Shown: positions 39,899-48,962 of the stretch, in pieces | Position numbering within the stretch: the stretch's first letter is position 1 | Layout of the letters: the number at the start of each line of letters is the position of its first letter | Origin: Hyphomonadaceae bacterium | GTDB taxonomy: Bacteria; Pseudomonadota; Alphaproteobacteria; Caulobacterales; Aquidulcibacteraceae | Direction: 5' to 3' | Assembly (NCBI GenBank): GCA_023384105.1 | Contig: JAHDXR010000001.1 | Span: forward strand, 62,001 to 126,000 | Length of the DNA: 64,000 bases | Made by a program: the position numbers and the translations under genes | The notes under the pieces: model-generated | Databases searched by the model: none | What the model was told of the DNA's origin: nothing | The model's input: the letters and a program-made list of their open reading frames with translations, nothing else

Positions 39899-39903
39899 TG
39901 GGG

Positions 39904-40950
39904 TCAGTCTCCATCGTCTTTCGGTTGAAGGTCTGCGAGTAGTTCAGCGGCGACCTTGTGCGCCCGCGCGTTGATTGCGTCGCGCGACAGGCTTGCCGAT
40001 AGCGATGAGGGAATCCCGCTAACGATTGCCGACACAATCTCGGCTGCGCCGAGCGGGGGACGATGTTGGCGCGGATCGAACGAGAACGAGTTGCCGAGCA
40101 AGTGGGCGCGGACGATGGTCACAGCCTCCAACGCGGCAAGTGGTTCAAATAGCTGTTCCAAAGAGAGTTCGGCGGCTCTCACCTTTTCTGCAGTTAGGGC
40201 CGCGTCGTGATCCAGCGACGCTTCGTTCAGAAGGCGCCTCTGATCTTCCAAGGCGCGTCTCGCCTGCTTGACGCGCTCTTCCGCCTCCGGGATCAGCGCT
40301 TTGCGTGCGCTAGCTTCGGTTTCGTCGCGCAGGATTTTGTCACGCTCTACTGTGAAGTCGGGGGCATCTCGCTTTTCTCTGAGCGCTTCAACGAAACTAC
40401 GGCCGATACTCTCCTTCAGTCGTGCGGCTCTATCGAGAGCGCGTTGAGCGCCAGAGATGAGGTCCGCCAGGGCCTTTTCCGCCTCGCGAAGCTGCGCCTC
40501 TAGATCATCGATTCGCCGCCGCGCCCTGCGAAATGCTGAACGTGCCTTCGCCAGCGACATCGGTGCCGGGGTTGATGGGGCTTCGGGCTGACGATTCTCT
40601 CGTCGCGGGCGCGAATGCGTCGGCGGACGCACACTGCCGTCCCGGATAACAAGTGGTCGGCGAACTTTGCGTGATTGCAAGTCGATGACGTATTCCTCGT
40701 CACCGTCGCTGATGCGAATGTTGATCTCATCAGATGCGTTTGCGAACTCGCGCCGCGCCCCGCTGACATCGTTCTTTGGCACGCCTTTACCGCGGCGGCC
40801 GGTGAACATGCCGCCACCGCGAACGTCCGACACATCGCCAAGCTCTGACTTGATCGAACGGGACACGGAGCCGTGCTTCACGGCGCGTGCCGCCTTGTCC
40901 TCTATTGAGCAATCGGACTGCGCAATCTCCCGCAAACGCTTGAGGTTCAT
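39904..40950 (-). CDS. Coiled-coil island protein, possible DNA-binding
   Basis: A 348-residue protein. Its N-terminal 130 residues are basic and Arg/Ser/Pro-rich (MFTGRRGKGVPKNDVSG; SRPRRENRQPEAPST). They are followed by a long charged coiled coil from about 130 to 265 (RRARRRIDDLEAQLREAEKA, then EAEERVKQARRALEDQRRLL). The layout recalls KfrA-like or scaffold-like proteins of mobile elements, but no family is certain. The ATG overlaps the AlpA-like stop (ATGA). Confidence 0.65.
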   Translation of the reverse strand: MNLKRLREIAQSDCSIEDKAARAVKHGSVSRSIKSELGDVSDVRGGGMFTGRRGKGVPKNDVSGARREFANASDEINIRISDGDEEYVIDLQSRKVRRPLVIRDGSVRPPTHSRPRRENRQPEAPSTPAPMSLAKARSAFRRARRRIDDLEAQLREAEKALADLISGAQRALDRAARLKESIGRSFVEALREKRDAPDFTVERDKILRDETEASARKALIPEAEERVKQARRALEDQRRLLNEASLDHDAALTAEKVRAAELSLEQLFEPLAALEAVTIVRAHLLGNSFSFDPRQHRPPLGAAEIVSAIVSGIPSSLSASLSRDAINARAHKVAAELLADLQPKDDGD

Positions 40951-41153
40951 TTGCCGCTCCCGCGGTCAAATGCCGGCGGGCGTGACACAATCCACTCGCT
41001 CACATCGCTCGCATTCCAGGCCACCGCGCGAGCAGAGATTTTTAAGGGCGCAGGGAAGCGACCTTCCGCGATCATCGCATAGAGGCTGCTCTTAGATAGA
41101 CCGGTTGCCGCGAGCACGGCGGGGCGGCGCATTAGCGACTCTGATAGAGACAT
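40947..41153 (-). CDS. AlpA-family transcriptional regulator/excisionase-like
   Basis: A 68-residue winged-HTH protein. RRPAVLAATGLSKSSLYAMI and AEGRFPAPLKISARAVAWNA, then SEWIVSRP, are the full AlpA signature. In P4-like elements AlpA-type proteins activate or repress the integrase and help excision. It lies directly upstream of the replication gene block in this island and overlaps the next gene by four bases. Confidence 0.9.
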   Translation of the reverse strand: MSLSESLMRRPAVLAATGLSKSSLYAMIAEGRFPAPLKISARAVAWNASDVSEWIVSRPPAFDRGSGK

Positions 41154-41250
41154 CGTGTTCTCTCCGTTCGACAGAGAGAGGTTGCCTTAGGCGATGGCCG
41201 CCGCGCCAATCGTGTTTTGTAATTTCGGCGCCACTGTAAGCGCGAGAAAA

Positions 41251-41997
41251 TTACAGGTCGTCTTCCATATCGCTGGCGTAGTTCGCCGGATCGGCGAACG
41301 GCTCAGCCCATTCAAAACCTTCCTTGCCGCATATCCCCCCGGCCCACGCCTGAAGGCGTTCCGCCGTCCACTCGGTCTCCCTGGCTTCCGGCTTAAGCTG
41401 GCGGGCGCCGCGCGCTTTGACCGCCAGTCTAGTGGCCGCGCTTTCGAGCGCACGCTGCAACCGCTTGCGACGTTGAACCACCATAAGCTCCAACGGGAGT
41501 TTAGATTCATCTTCCTCGTATAGCGCCAATAGCTCTTCGCTGCGGTGCTCGGGCGGCGTGCTGTTCCGATATTTGGCCACATAAGAGCGAGCGGAGTCGT
41601 CGCTTATGGTCGGCGCTCCCATCACACGCTGAATCTCGTTGAAGGCGTGGCCGCGTTGCTTATCGGCGTCGAATCTGAGTTCGCCGTCTTCATCGTAAGT
41701 CGCCGCCGCTAGGATCATACGTTGGTGAAACTCCCTCGTCGTTGGGCGCTTGTGTCCTTCAAGGGCCGACTCGTCCAAGCTAAAAGCCGTCCAACCTTGC
41801 GAGCCCAAGTAAAGCGCAAGCCCGATGCACTGCTCGGGCGTGCAACCCGTGATTCGCGCCAACTCGGCTAGTCGCAGTTCAACCCGCTTATGGAAGCGGT
41901 ATTGCTCGCGCGAAGACGTGTCACTCGCCGGCAAGCGCAGTGCCGGAAGCAACCGCTGCAAGCGGGCTCGTGCGGGATTCAACGGTTTGTTTTTCAT
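41251..41997 (-). CDS. Hypothetical island protein
   Basis: A 248-residue soluble protein (MKNKPLNPARARLQRLLPAL...). The segment YRFHKRVELRLAELARITGC and the acidic C-terminus (YASDMEDDL) are the notable features; no known family. Its ATG overlaps the integrase stop (ATGA), so it is translated with the integrase and could modulate integration or immunity. A 97-base gap with no clear feature separates it from alpA. Confidence 0.65.
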   Translation of the reverse strand: MKNKPLNPARARLQRLLPALRLPASDTSSREQYRFHKRVELRLAELARITGCTPEQCIGLALYLGSQGWTAFSLDESALEGHKRPTTREFHQRMILAAATYDEDGELRFDADKQRGHAFNEIQRVMGAPTISDDSARSYVAKYRNSTPPEHRSEELLALYEEDESKLPLELMVVQRRKRLQRALESAATRLAVKARGARQLKPEARETEWTAERLQAWAGGICGKEGFEWAEPFADPANYASDMEDDL

Positions 41998-43262
41998 GCC
42001 GCTACGTCTCGCGCGACTGCCGCTTTCGCCTTCGTGCTCTTGGTCTTCTTTATCTGCTCGGGCTCAGCGCAAAAGCGCTCCCATGCCTGCATTAGCTTCG
42101 TGCGCTTATTGAAAAGGTCGCCGCGCCGATAGGCGGCCTCCGTCTTGTCTTCGATCTTATGTGCGAGCGCCATTTCAGAAACGAGGTTCGGGAATGACGT
42201 GCGTTCGGCAGCCCAATCCTTGAAGCTGGACCGGAAGCCGTGCGGCGTGGCGTCCGCGACGCCCATGCGTTCCAGCATTTCCTTGAATGCGCCCTCACTG
42301 AAAGGCTGCGGACCTTTCTTCTTGCTGCGTCCACTAGCCGGCGCGAGGAAAACGAATTGGTCGGCCGCGCGGGGACCGGCTTCACGCAGGATCGCCAGCG
42401 CTCGCTTGCTGAGCGGCACGCGGTGGGCGCGGCTCGCCTTCATGCGCTCTTTGGGAATGGTCCATACGGCCGCCGCCAGATCGAATTCGCCCCACGTGGC
42501 GCCACGCGCTTCGCTGCTGCGGCTCGCGGTGAGGATTAGAAACTCAAGCGCGCGCGCCGCTGGCGCTTCGCGGGTCCGCAGGTCCGCCATGAACGCGGGA
42601 AGGCGAGCGAAGGGCATGGCGGCGTGGTGCCCGCGCGCGAGCTTGTGGCGCTTGGCGAGCATCGTGTCCAAGTGACCGCGCCAACGGGCGGGGTTCTCGC
42701 CTTCGCGCTTGCCTTGCGCCTTCGCGGCATTCAGGACGCGCTCAATACGCTGACGAACTCGGGAGCCTGTTTCCTGCCGATCTTCCCAAAGCGGCTCTAG
42801 GACGGTCAGGATGTGTTCAGTGCTCACACGATCAACAGGGACATCCCGGATAGCGGCGCAATACTTCTTGAATGTCGTGCGCCATTGATCGACGTGCTTC
42901 GGGTTCTTGAACTCAGAAGCGATCTTTTCGACCAGCGCATCGGCGAAGTCGCCGAACGTCGGCGCCGGCGCCGACTCCTTCGCGGCGGCGCGCTTAGCGT
43001 CCAGCGGGTCCGCCCCATCCCGCAGCAAGCGACGTGCGGCATCGGCCTTCTCGCGAGCCTCTGCGAGCGACACATGGCCCTTGTGGGCTGAGCCCAGGCC
43101 CATCTCGCGAAGCTTCCCGCCCCGCCGATACAGGAACGTCCAACGGCGACGCCCATCGCTCGCGATGCTCAGGTAAAGCCCGCCGCCGTCCGCATGGCGG
43201 CCGGACTGCGTAAGCGCGTCAATGCCGCGTGCGCTCAGCCGATTGATTACTTGCTTCACCAC
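41994..43262 (-). CDS. int: Tyrosine integrase of island 1 (P4 type)
   Basis: A 422-residue integrase. The N-terminal DUF4102-like arm-binding domain (GGGLYLSIASDGRRRWTFLY) and a core-binding domain lead into the catalytic domain. This has Arg in ILTASRSSEARGATW, HGFRSSFKDWAAE (H-x-x-R), LAHKIEDKTEAAYRRG (second His and the nucleophilic Tyr). It cuts at tRNA-Ser 3' ends as judged by the flanking repeats. Start GTG at 43262 with GGTGGAG upstream. It lies at the right end of the island, with putative arm sites 37 bases upstream of its start, which suggests autoregulation. Confidence 0.94.
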   Translation of the reverse strand: MVKQVINRLSARGIDALTQSGRHADGGGLYLSIASDGRRRWTFLYRRGGKLREMGLGSAHKGHVSLAEAREKADAARRLLRDGADPLDAKRAAAKESAPAPTFGDFADALVEKIASEFKNPKHVDQWRTTFKKYCAAIRDVPVDRVSTEHILTVLEPLWEDRQETGSRVRQRIERVLNAAKAQGKREGENPARWRGHLDTMLAKRHKLARGHHAAMPFARLPAFMADLRTREAPAARALEFLILTASRSSEARGATWGEFDLAAAVWTIPKERMKASRAHRVPLSKRALAILREAGPRAADQFVFLAPASGRSKKKGPQPFSEGAFKEMLERMGVADATPHGFRSSFKDWAAERTSFPNLVSEMALAHKIEDKTEAAYRRGDLFNKRTKLMQAWERFCAEPEQIKKTKSTKAKAAVARDVAA

Positions 43263-43298
43263 GGGTCGACTCCACCCGCGCGCTATGCAAGTCGCTAA

Positions 43299-43321
43299 CC
43301 GGCCCTAACACCGGCCCTAAC
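43299..43321 (+). repeat. Putative integrase arm-site repeat, right end
   Basis: An exact copy of 29933-29955: two tandem CCGGCCCTAAC units. It lies upstream of the integrase start and 131 bases from the middle attachment site. Probably bound by the island 1 integrase. Confidence 0.65.
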
Positions 43322-43452
43322 AAACCGCGCGGAATTCGCTGAACGTTCTCGGAATTACGAGGACATAGGACGAGCTAGGAGTCCACGGGGCACTTTGATT
43401 TTTCAGGGTTAATGGATTTCCCAGGACCGCTAGGGAATTCCAATTCCTCAGT

Positions 43453-43467
43453 CTCCCTCTCCGCCAG
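43453..43467 (+). repeat. Middle attachment site shared by islands 1 and 2
   Basis: Identical to the last 15 bases of attL (CTCCCTCTCCGCCAG). It is the right end of island 1 and the left end of island 2. From 43461 a 36-base stretch also matches 61987 onward at about 28 positions, which ties it to attR. Confidence 0.85.
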
Positions 43468-43565
43468 TTATTTCGCCTAATTGCAACTACATGCACCAAA
43501 CGGCGGATCACGGGCCTCCTGAGACGGACTGAGACGATCCGGTGTTCCAATTCGAAAGGAACGCC

Positions 43566-45281
43566 GTGGCCGGACGCCGCCTCCAACACCTCGAACGCCG
43601 GGACGGGGTTTACTACCTCCGCCTCCCGATCCCCGGCGATCTCACCCCGATCCTCGGCCGCCGCGAACTTCGATGGTCACTGAGAACCAGGGACCGGCGC
43701 CGCGCCGGCGAAGCCACGCTCGCCGCGACCGTCGCCTTCCGCCAGTTCTGTGCGAAGATGCGACGCATGATGCACGCGCCCGAGGATGCGCTTCGAAGCG
43801 CTGTCAGAGACTTCTTCGTTCAGAGGCTGAAGCAGGTTGACCCGCCGGCGAGCTTCTCCAGCGACACGCAAGACGATGACCGGAAGTTCGTGATGGATAT
43901 GTCGCAAGACCTGATCACAGGTCTGCAGGCGTTGGTTGAAACCGAAATGTACGACGGATCGGCAGATGATCCGACAGGCGCTGCGGCTGGTGCGATTTCG
44001 GATGGCGCGCGTGACGTGGCCGAGCGGCTCCATGTCGATTTGTCTTCGCTGGCTGAAGCAGAGCGCATGACCCTATTTCAGGGCGTGGCGCGCGCTTTAA
44101 TCGAAGAGCAGCGTTATTTCCTGCACAGGCTGACAGATAGGCTCAGTCCATATCGACCCGCGGACGAGTTCTTCGCGCCGTCTTTCTACGCGGCGCAGAT
44201 CGGCATCAACGGCACGCCGCCAGCGGCCTCGACGAGCGTGGGAGATGGCGTCGCCGCATACATCGCGGCTAAGGCGGGCGTGAAATGGACATCGCGGACG
44301 GAACTGGAACAGCGGCGTGTGCTGCGCTGGATCGAGGAATACTTTGGACCAACGACCCGCGTTGATGCGATTACGAAAGATAAGGTCAGAGCGTTCCGCG
44401 ATGCGTTGACGACGTTGCGGTTCAAAGGCGCGGCCAATGCGCCGTTCGCGGAGCTGATCGGCGCCCCGGATGGCGAGAGGGTCAGCAGAAAGACCGCCCG
44501 GAAGTATTTTGAGTACCTCGTCGCCGCCTGCAATTGGTGGATGGCCGAGGGCCTGCTCAACGCGTCGCCTATCGGCAACATCAGCGTGATTGTTCCGAAA
44601 GGGAAGAAGAGCGGCGAGCGCGAGGTCTTCACGCCCGCTGATCTGAAGACGCTATTCAGTAGCCCGATGTATGCTGGTTGCGCCGGACTCACACGCCGAA
44701 TGCGTCCGGGACCGAAGAAGCTCAAAGACGACTTCTACTGGATACCCTTGATTGGCGCGCTGTCCGGCATGCGGCTCGGCGAGATCGTTCAGATGGGGCT
44801 GGACGACGTTTTTCTTGACGAGAAAATCCCGTTCTTTCGTGTACGCGCCAATCCTCTCACGGGCGGAACCGTGAAGTCAGACGCAGGATGGCGCGATGTG
44901 CCGATACACCGGCGGCTGTTTGAGGTCGGATTCGAGAAGTTTGCGCGTGAGCGCTTGGGGCAGAACGTCGATCCGAGGTTGTTGCACAATGTGCCGTATG
45001 GCTCGGACGGATCGGCCTCCGGCGAATATTCGCGATGGTTTGGCCGACGGATGTCGGAGATCGGTCTAAAGCGGCCGGGCCTCGTCTTTCACAGCTTCCG
45101 CGGTACGTTCGTCGGGGCGCTCATCAATGCCGACGCGCCATTGACCGTGGTCAAAGCAATCGTTGGACACGAGCTGAAAGACGACATCACCGTGGGCTAT
45201 TCGGGCCATGAAGGCGTCTCGATCGCGCAGAAAAAGAAGTGGATCGATAAGTTCGATCTGCTCGACGCGATCGCGTTGTGA
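43566..45281 (+). CDS. Tyrosine integrase of island 2 (DUF6538-type)
   Basis: About 571 residues. The N-terminus (GRRLQHLERRDGVYYLRLPI) is the DUF6538-type domain. The C-terminal catalytic domain shows LIGALSGMRLGEIVQMGLDD (Arg), SDAGWRDVPIHRRL, VFHSFRGTFVGALI (H-x-x-R), AIVGHELKD (second His) and VGYSG with the nucleophilic Tyr. The GTG at 43566 has AAAGGA five bases upstream and is preferred to the GTG at 43542. Position directly after the attachment core makes it the integrase of island 2. Confidence 0.9.
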   Translation: MAGRRLQHLERRDGVYYLRLPIPGDLTPILGRRELRWSLRTRDRRRAGEATLAATVAFRQFCAKMRRMMHAPEDALRSAVRDFFVQRLKQVDPPASFSSDTQDDDRKFVMDMSQDLITGLQALVETEMYDGSADDPTGAAAGAISDGARDVAERLHVDLSSLAEAERMTLFQGVARALIEEQRYFLHRLTDRLSPYRPADEFFAPSFYAAQIGINGTPPAASTSVGDGVAAYIAAKAGVKWTSRTELEQRRVLRWIEEYFGPTTRVDAITKDKVRAFRDALTTLRFKGAANAPFAELIGAPDGERVSRKTARKYFEYLVAACNWWMAEGLLNASPIGNISVIVPKGKKSGEREVFTPADLKTLFSSPMYAGCAGLTRRMRPGPKKLKDDFYWIPLIGALSGMRLGEIVQMGLDDVFLDEKIPFFRVRANPLTGGTVKSDAGWRDVPIHRRLFEVGFEKFARERLGQNVDPRLLHNVPYGSDGSASGEYSRWFGRRMSEIGLKRPGLVFHSFRGTFVGALINADAPLTVVKAIVGHELKDDITVGYSGHEGVSIAQKKKWIDKFDLLDAIAL

Positions 45282-45513
45282 CGCAGCGATCGTTGACGTG
45301 CGCCGCGAAACGGATCAGGGTTCTTATGTCGGCTTAAGGTGTTCAGTGGTGCTGGCTTGCCGACCACGCCGCGTGTGAACGTGCGCTTTTACAAAATGGC
45401 TCTCCGCAGCCGTATCCGGCGGATCGTCTGACATCTGAGATTTCCGCATCGTCGGATTTCTTCATTCACCAACGATCTTCGCTGGTCGACGACCGAAGCG
45501 CTGGAGAGCACGC

Positions 45514-45702
45514 ATGAAATCGAGCCCAAAGTTACTGACGATCGAACAAGTGGCCGACAGGCTGGCGGTTGATCCAAAGACGGTACGCAAACGCGTAGCC
45601 ACAAGAGAATTGGCCGCGTTCCGCATCGGCCGCCAATGGCGGATTTCGCCGGACGATCTTGAACTCTACCTCCTGCGTCAAAGGAACGAGCGGCGCATCT
45701 GA
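45514..45702 (+). CDS. Excisionase-like HTH DNA-binding protein
   Basis: A 62-residue MerR/excisionase-fold protein: LTIEQVADRLAVDPKTVRKR then RIGRQWRISPDDLELYL. This is the full helix-turn-helix 'excisionase family' domain (HTH_17). GGAGAG lies six bases before the ATG. It precedes the recombinase pair by 170 bases and could direct their excision reaction or repress them. The 232 bases between the island 2 integrase and this gene hold no gene; they include an inverted-repeat-like GCAGCC..GGCGG stretch near 45405. Confidence 0.88.
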   Translation: MKSSPKLLTIEQVADRLAVDPKTVRKRVATRELAAFRIGRQWRISPDDLELYLLRQRNERRI

Positions 45703-45742
45703 TGTCCGCCAATTTCCACTCAATGGACGGACGATAGTGTTC

Positions 45743-45799
45743 ATCGGGAAATCGGCGCCGCAAATTTTGGTCTGAAATTCGCGCAGACGGTTTCCCGAT
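45743..45799. repeat. Short inverted repeat before the recombinase pair
   Basis: ATCGGGAAA (45743-45751) and TTTCCCGAT (45791-45799) are perfect inverted copies 39 bases apart, in the 170-base gap between the excisionase-like gene and the first recombinase. Possible recombinase or HTH-protein binding site. Confidence 0.45.
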
Positions 45800-45872
45800 T
45801 TTCCGCTCGTTTCCACGCCCGGCCTCCCGACGGCGTTCCTTTCCGCAAATCCAGTTTCGCAGAGGTTGCTCC

Positions 45873-47549
45873 ATGACACACAGCGCGTCATCCGACTTCA
45901 CGCGTTTACAGTCGCTCGCTGATCTGGCCGATGACATCACTTCCGACTTCACGCTGACCGAACGACGCCGTCGCGATTTGCTATGTGCCCTGAGGAGCAC
46001 GGCACGCATGCTCAACAAGCGTCCAGCGGATCTGCCCGCGAGCGCCAAAGCGCTTCGTCCAATGCTGGCGAAGCTCCACCCGGTTCAGCAGAGCATCACG
46101 CCCAAACGGCTTGCGAACATAAAGTCCGACCTCGCTGCCGCTCTGAAAAAAGCGCGGCGCGAAGATCGGGTCGCCAAGACTGCGCCTCCGCCGCTGGCCG
46201 AGGATTGGCGCGATCTATTAGATCACCTGCCGCATAGATGGCAGGCGTATATGCTAAGCCGCTTTGCCCGATACTGTTCGGAGAACTCAATCGAGCCGTC
46301 GGCTGTCAGCGACACTGTGCTTGCCGATTTTGAACAGCATCTCGACCAACGCGATCTCGCCAAAAACCCGAAGATCGCAGTGACCGAAACCCGTCGCGTC
46401 TGGAACAGTTCTGTCGCTTGCGCGGACGAACGCTTCCAGCGCCTGACACCGCCACCGCGGAGGGATCATGTGTGCCGATCGTTGACGGATTACCCAGCCA
46501 GCTTCCAGAAGGATTTGGCCGCTTATTGCGACACCCTTGTTCACTCGGACATCCTGTCTGACCTCGGACCATCCAAGCCGCTCCGACCAACGTCTGTTCG
46601 TAATATTGTTGCTTCGGTGCGTCAGTTTGCCAACGCGCTCGTGCAGCAAGGCAAAGCAGTCGACGACGTGACAAGCCTCGCCTTCCTGGTTGAACCGGAA
46701 CATTGCAAACTCGGGCTGAGATACTTCCTGAATCGGAATGGCGGCAAACCGCCAACTTGGCTTGCTGGCATGGCGGGTCATCTGCTGGCGATAGCGCGCC
46801 ATCATGTCCGTCTGAGCGACGGCAAAATCGCGAAGCTGTGTGAACTGCAAAAGCGCGTCCGATGTGAGGCTTCAGGCTTCACCGACAAAAACCGGGCGCG
46901 GCTGGCCCAGTTCGAGGACGAAGAAAACCTGCGCCGGCTCTTCGACTTGCCGCAGCGACTGCTGAGCGAAGCACGTCGTCGACCTGACTCGTCGCGGTCG
47001 GCGAGCTTGGTTCTGTGCGCTGCTGCAATTGAAATTCTGTTGGTCTGCCCAATCAGGGTCGCCAACCTGTCAAGCCTCAGCGTTGAAGCCAATTTCCGTT
47101 GGTCCGGACCGCCAAAGCGGCGGCTTCTCGCGCTTTGGCTTCCGTCCTCGACGGTGAAAAATGGCGTGGCGATAGAAGCCGATCTCCCACGCGAGAGCGT
47201 CCAGTTAATCCAAGCCTATCTAACCAATTGGCGGCATCTCGTGTCTGACCATGCTGGCGAATGGCTTTTCCCAGCGGATCACGGTTCGCGCACGCCAGAC
47301 TCGCTCTCCAAGACGATATTCGAGGTGATCCACAGGCAGACAGGCTTGGAGGTGAACGCGCATATCTTCCGACACCTTGCGGGCATGCTCTTCTTGAAGG
47401 TGTTGCCAGGACACATCGAATCTGTGCGGCAGCTGCTTGGGCATCGAAAGACCGACACGACGCTACGCTTCTACGCGTCCATGAATGGTAAATGGGCGGT
47501 GCAGCGGTACGACGAGGTTGTCCTCGCGAAGATCCGAGGTCGCCAATGA
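45873..47549 (+). CDS. Tyrosine recombinase, first of a coupled pair
   Basis: A 558-residue site-specific recombinase with a long, poorly recognisable N-terminal region. The C-terminal catalytic domain shows ILLVCPIRVANLSSLSVEAN (Arg), HIFRHLAGMLFL (H-x-x-R), RQLLGHRKTDTTLRFYAS (second His and nucleophilic Tyr). Its stop overlaps the start of the second recombinase by four bases. Such tandem recombinases usually work as heteromeric units. AGAGG precedes the ATG. Confidence 0.86.
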   Translation: MTHSASSDFTRLQSLADLADDITSDFTLTERRRRDLLCALRSTARMLNKRPADLPASAKALRPMLAKLHPVQQSITPKRLANIKSDLAAALKKARREDRVAKTAPPPLAEDWRDLLDHLPHRWQAYMLSRFARYCSENSIEPSAVSDTVLADFEQHLDQRDLAKNPKIAVTETRRVWNSSVACADERFQRLTPPPRRDHVCRSLTDYPASFQKDLAAYCDTLVHSDILSDLGPSKPLRPTSVRNIVASVRQFANALVQQGKAVDDVTSLAFLVEPEHCKLGLRYFLNRNGGKPPTWLAGMAGHLLAIARHHVRLSDGKIAKLCELQKRVRCEASGFTDKNRARLAQFEDEENLRRLFDLPQRLLSEARRRPDSSRSASLVLCAAAIEILLVCPIRVANLSSLSVEANFRWSGPPKRRLLALWLPSSTVKNGVAIEADLPRESVQLIQAYLTNWRHLVSDHAGEWLFPADHGSRTPDSLSKTIFEVIHRQTGLEVNAHIFRHLAGMLFLKVLPGHIESVRQLLGHRKTDTTLRFYASMNGKWAVQRYDEVVLAKIRGRQ

Positions 47550-48604
47550 CGGCAGCGCTTATCCTAAAGTCGGACGATTGGCCGACGCTTCACAGGCAGC
47601 GCTTTGATGCAATGTTCGCGGAGGGTGACATTCTTGATGGCCGCGGGCTGGCGTACCACTGGAGCACAGGCAGTAGACGAAAACGGATGCAGAGCTATGG
47701 CCATTGGCTGGCGTTTCTGCGCCGCACGGAGCGACTGGATTTTCGCGCCGATCCAGCTCGCCTATTTTCGCCCGAGGGTGTCGCCGCATTTGTCGCCGAT
47801 ACAGAAGCGCGCATCTCGCGCAAATCCACTTCCATGCAGGTAGAGGACCTCCTGGTGATCGCTCGTCATTTGGCGCCGGACGAGGACTGGTCGTGGTTCA
47901 AGAAGCTATCTCATCGACTACGCAATTCTGTTGGGCCGCATCAGCTCAAACCGAGGGCTGGTGTCTCGGCCCGCGACCTATTTGAATGGTCGCAACAGCA
48001 GATGGCGAAGTGGCGGGACGAAGCGTCACGTCGAGTTTCCGCGGCGCAGCGCTTTCGAGACGGCCTCAGCGTCGGCTTATTGATCGCGCGTCCGCTTCGG
48101 GTTCGGACATTTGTGAACTTGTCCATCGGTCGGCAGCTACAGCGGCCGCCAAGTGGTTTCGTGCTGCGGCTTGACGCTTCGGATATGAAGAACCGGCGTG
48201 CACGCGAATACCCTGTGCCCAAGCAGCTGAATGGGTCGCTGGCGTTCTACATCTCGGAGGTGCGTCCGGTTCTGCTGCGTGATGCCCAGAGCGAGAGGTT
48301 GTGGATTTCGCAAAGCGGCTGCCCAATGAGCATCGATAGCTTCACAAGCAATCTCGCGAACCTCACAAAACGAGAATTCGACGAAGCGCTGCGCCCGCAC
48401 GCCTTCCGTCGCATCGCCGCAACCTCCATAGCCATTGAAGATCCCGAACACGTCGGCATTGTTGCCGAACTCCTGGGGCACACAACGCTCGCGATGGCTG
48501 AGAAACACTACAACCAAGCGCGCGGTGTCGAAGCGATCGCAACGTACCAGCGCCTGCTTCAGGATATGCGTTCGACGCATCACGCGAAGCGACGAAGTCG
48601 GTAA
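47546..48604 (+). CDS. Tyrosine recombinase, second of a coupled pair
   Basis: A 352-residue recombinase starting MTAALILKSDDWPTLHRQ. Core residues: RPLRVRTFVNLSIGRQL (Arg), LRPHAFRRIAATS (H-x-x-R), AELLGHTTLAMAEKHYNQA (second His and Tyr). It is translationally coupled to the first recombinase (ATGA) and convergent with an HTH gene whose stop is one base away. Function is inferred to be integration, excision or inversion together with its partner; the substrate sites are not identified. Confidence 0.86.
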   Translation: MTAALILKSDDWPTLHRQRFDAMFAEGDILDGRGLAYHWSTGSRRKRMQSYGHWLAFLRRTERLDFRADPARLFSPEGVAAFVADTEARISRKSTSMQVEDLLVIARHLAPDEDWSWFKKLSHRLRNSVGPHQLKPRAGVSARDLFEWSQQQMAKWRDEASRRVSAAQRFRDGLSVGLLIARPLRVRTFVNLSIGRQLQRPPSGFVLRLDASDMKNRRAREYPVPKQLNGSLAFYISEVRPVLLRDAQSERLWISQSGCPMSIDSFTSNLANLTKREFDEALRPHAFRRIAATSIAIEDPEHVGIVAELLGHTTLAMAEKHYNQARGVEAIATYQRLLQDMRSTHHAKRRSR

Positions 48605-48605
48605 G

Positions 48606-48878
48606 CTAGGCCTTGTCGCTTCGCTTCTTCCTCGCGCGCGCGAGCTTGGGCGCCAGATCTGCCGCGAAACGGCTTGCTGGTAGCGACAGAGCGTCCAGAA
48701 GATCGAACAGCTCCAGCGAGTCTAGACGTCGCTCAAAGGTCTCGATCTTACCAATGTAGCTCTGCGGTCGATCGATGAGCGCGGCGAGTTCGTATTGGCT
48801 AAGTCCACTCGCCTTCCTCGCGTCGATCAAGGCGCGGATCAGCACCTTGTAACGTGGATCGTGAAGAGTCGCCGCCAA
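48606..48878 (-). CDS. XRE-family HTH regulator (start uncertain)
   Basis: The C-terminal 90 residues of a longer open frame form a clear XRE domain: LIRALIDARKASGLSQYELA then ALIDRPQSYIGKIETFERRL, followed by DSLELFDLLDALSLP. A basic tail (KLARARKKRSDKA) follows. There is no ATG at the domain start; TTG at 48878 is used as a provisional start because sequence further upstream is not protein-like and overlaps the divergent gene. It probably represses the recombinase pair or the island's plus-strand genes. Confidence 0.7.
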   Translation of the reverse strand: MAATLHDPRYKVLIRALIDARKASGLSQYELAALIDRPQSYIGKIETFERRLDSLELFDLLDALSLPASRFAADLAPKLARARKKRSDKA

Positions 48879-48962
48879 AGCCAGTGTCTTTCGCTGGACA
48901 GAGAGGGCGCTCCAAGTAATACCAGAACGGGATAAACCCGAACTGGTATTGGGTGCGAGGCG

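Larger units (their letters stand above)
29866..43467. mobile_element. Island 1: P4-like satellite/integrative element in tRNA-Ser
   Basis: A 13.6-kb segment bounded by identical 15-base tRNA-Ser direct repeats. Reading from the right: a P4-type tyrosine integrase, an unknown gene, an AlpA-like regulator, four small unknown genes, a D5/P4-type primase-helicase, an origin-like inverted repeat, then cargo (rmuC and a DUF4011-helicase-REase gene) at the tRNA end. All protein genes are on the minus strand. The order int-alpA-primase is that of P4-like phage satellites. No capsid, tail or conjugation gene is present, so transfer would depend on a helper. The right boundary is shared with island 2. 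Confidence 0.85.

Noticed and set aside
43566-48604. A RIT (recombinase-in-trio) element
   Set aside because: RIT elements have three overlapping recombinases; here the first is separate, belongs to the island attachment site and is followed by an HTH gene.
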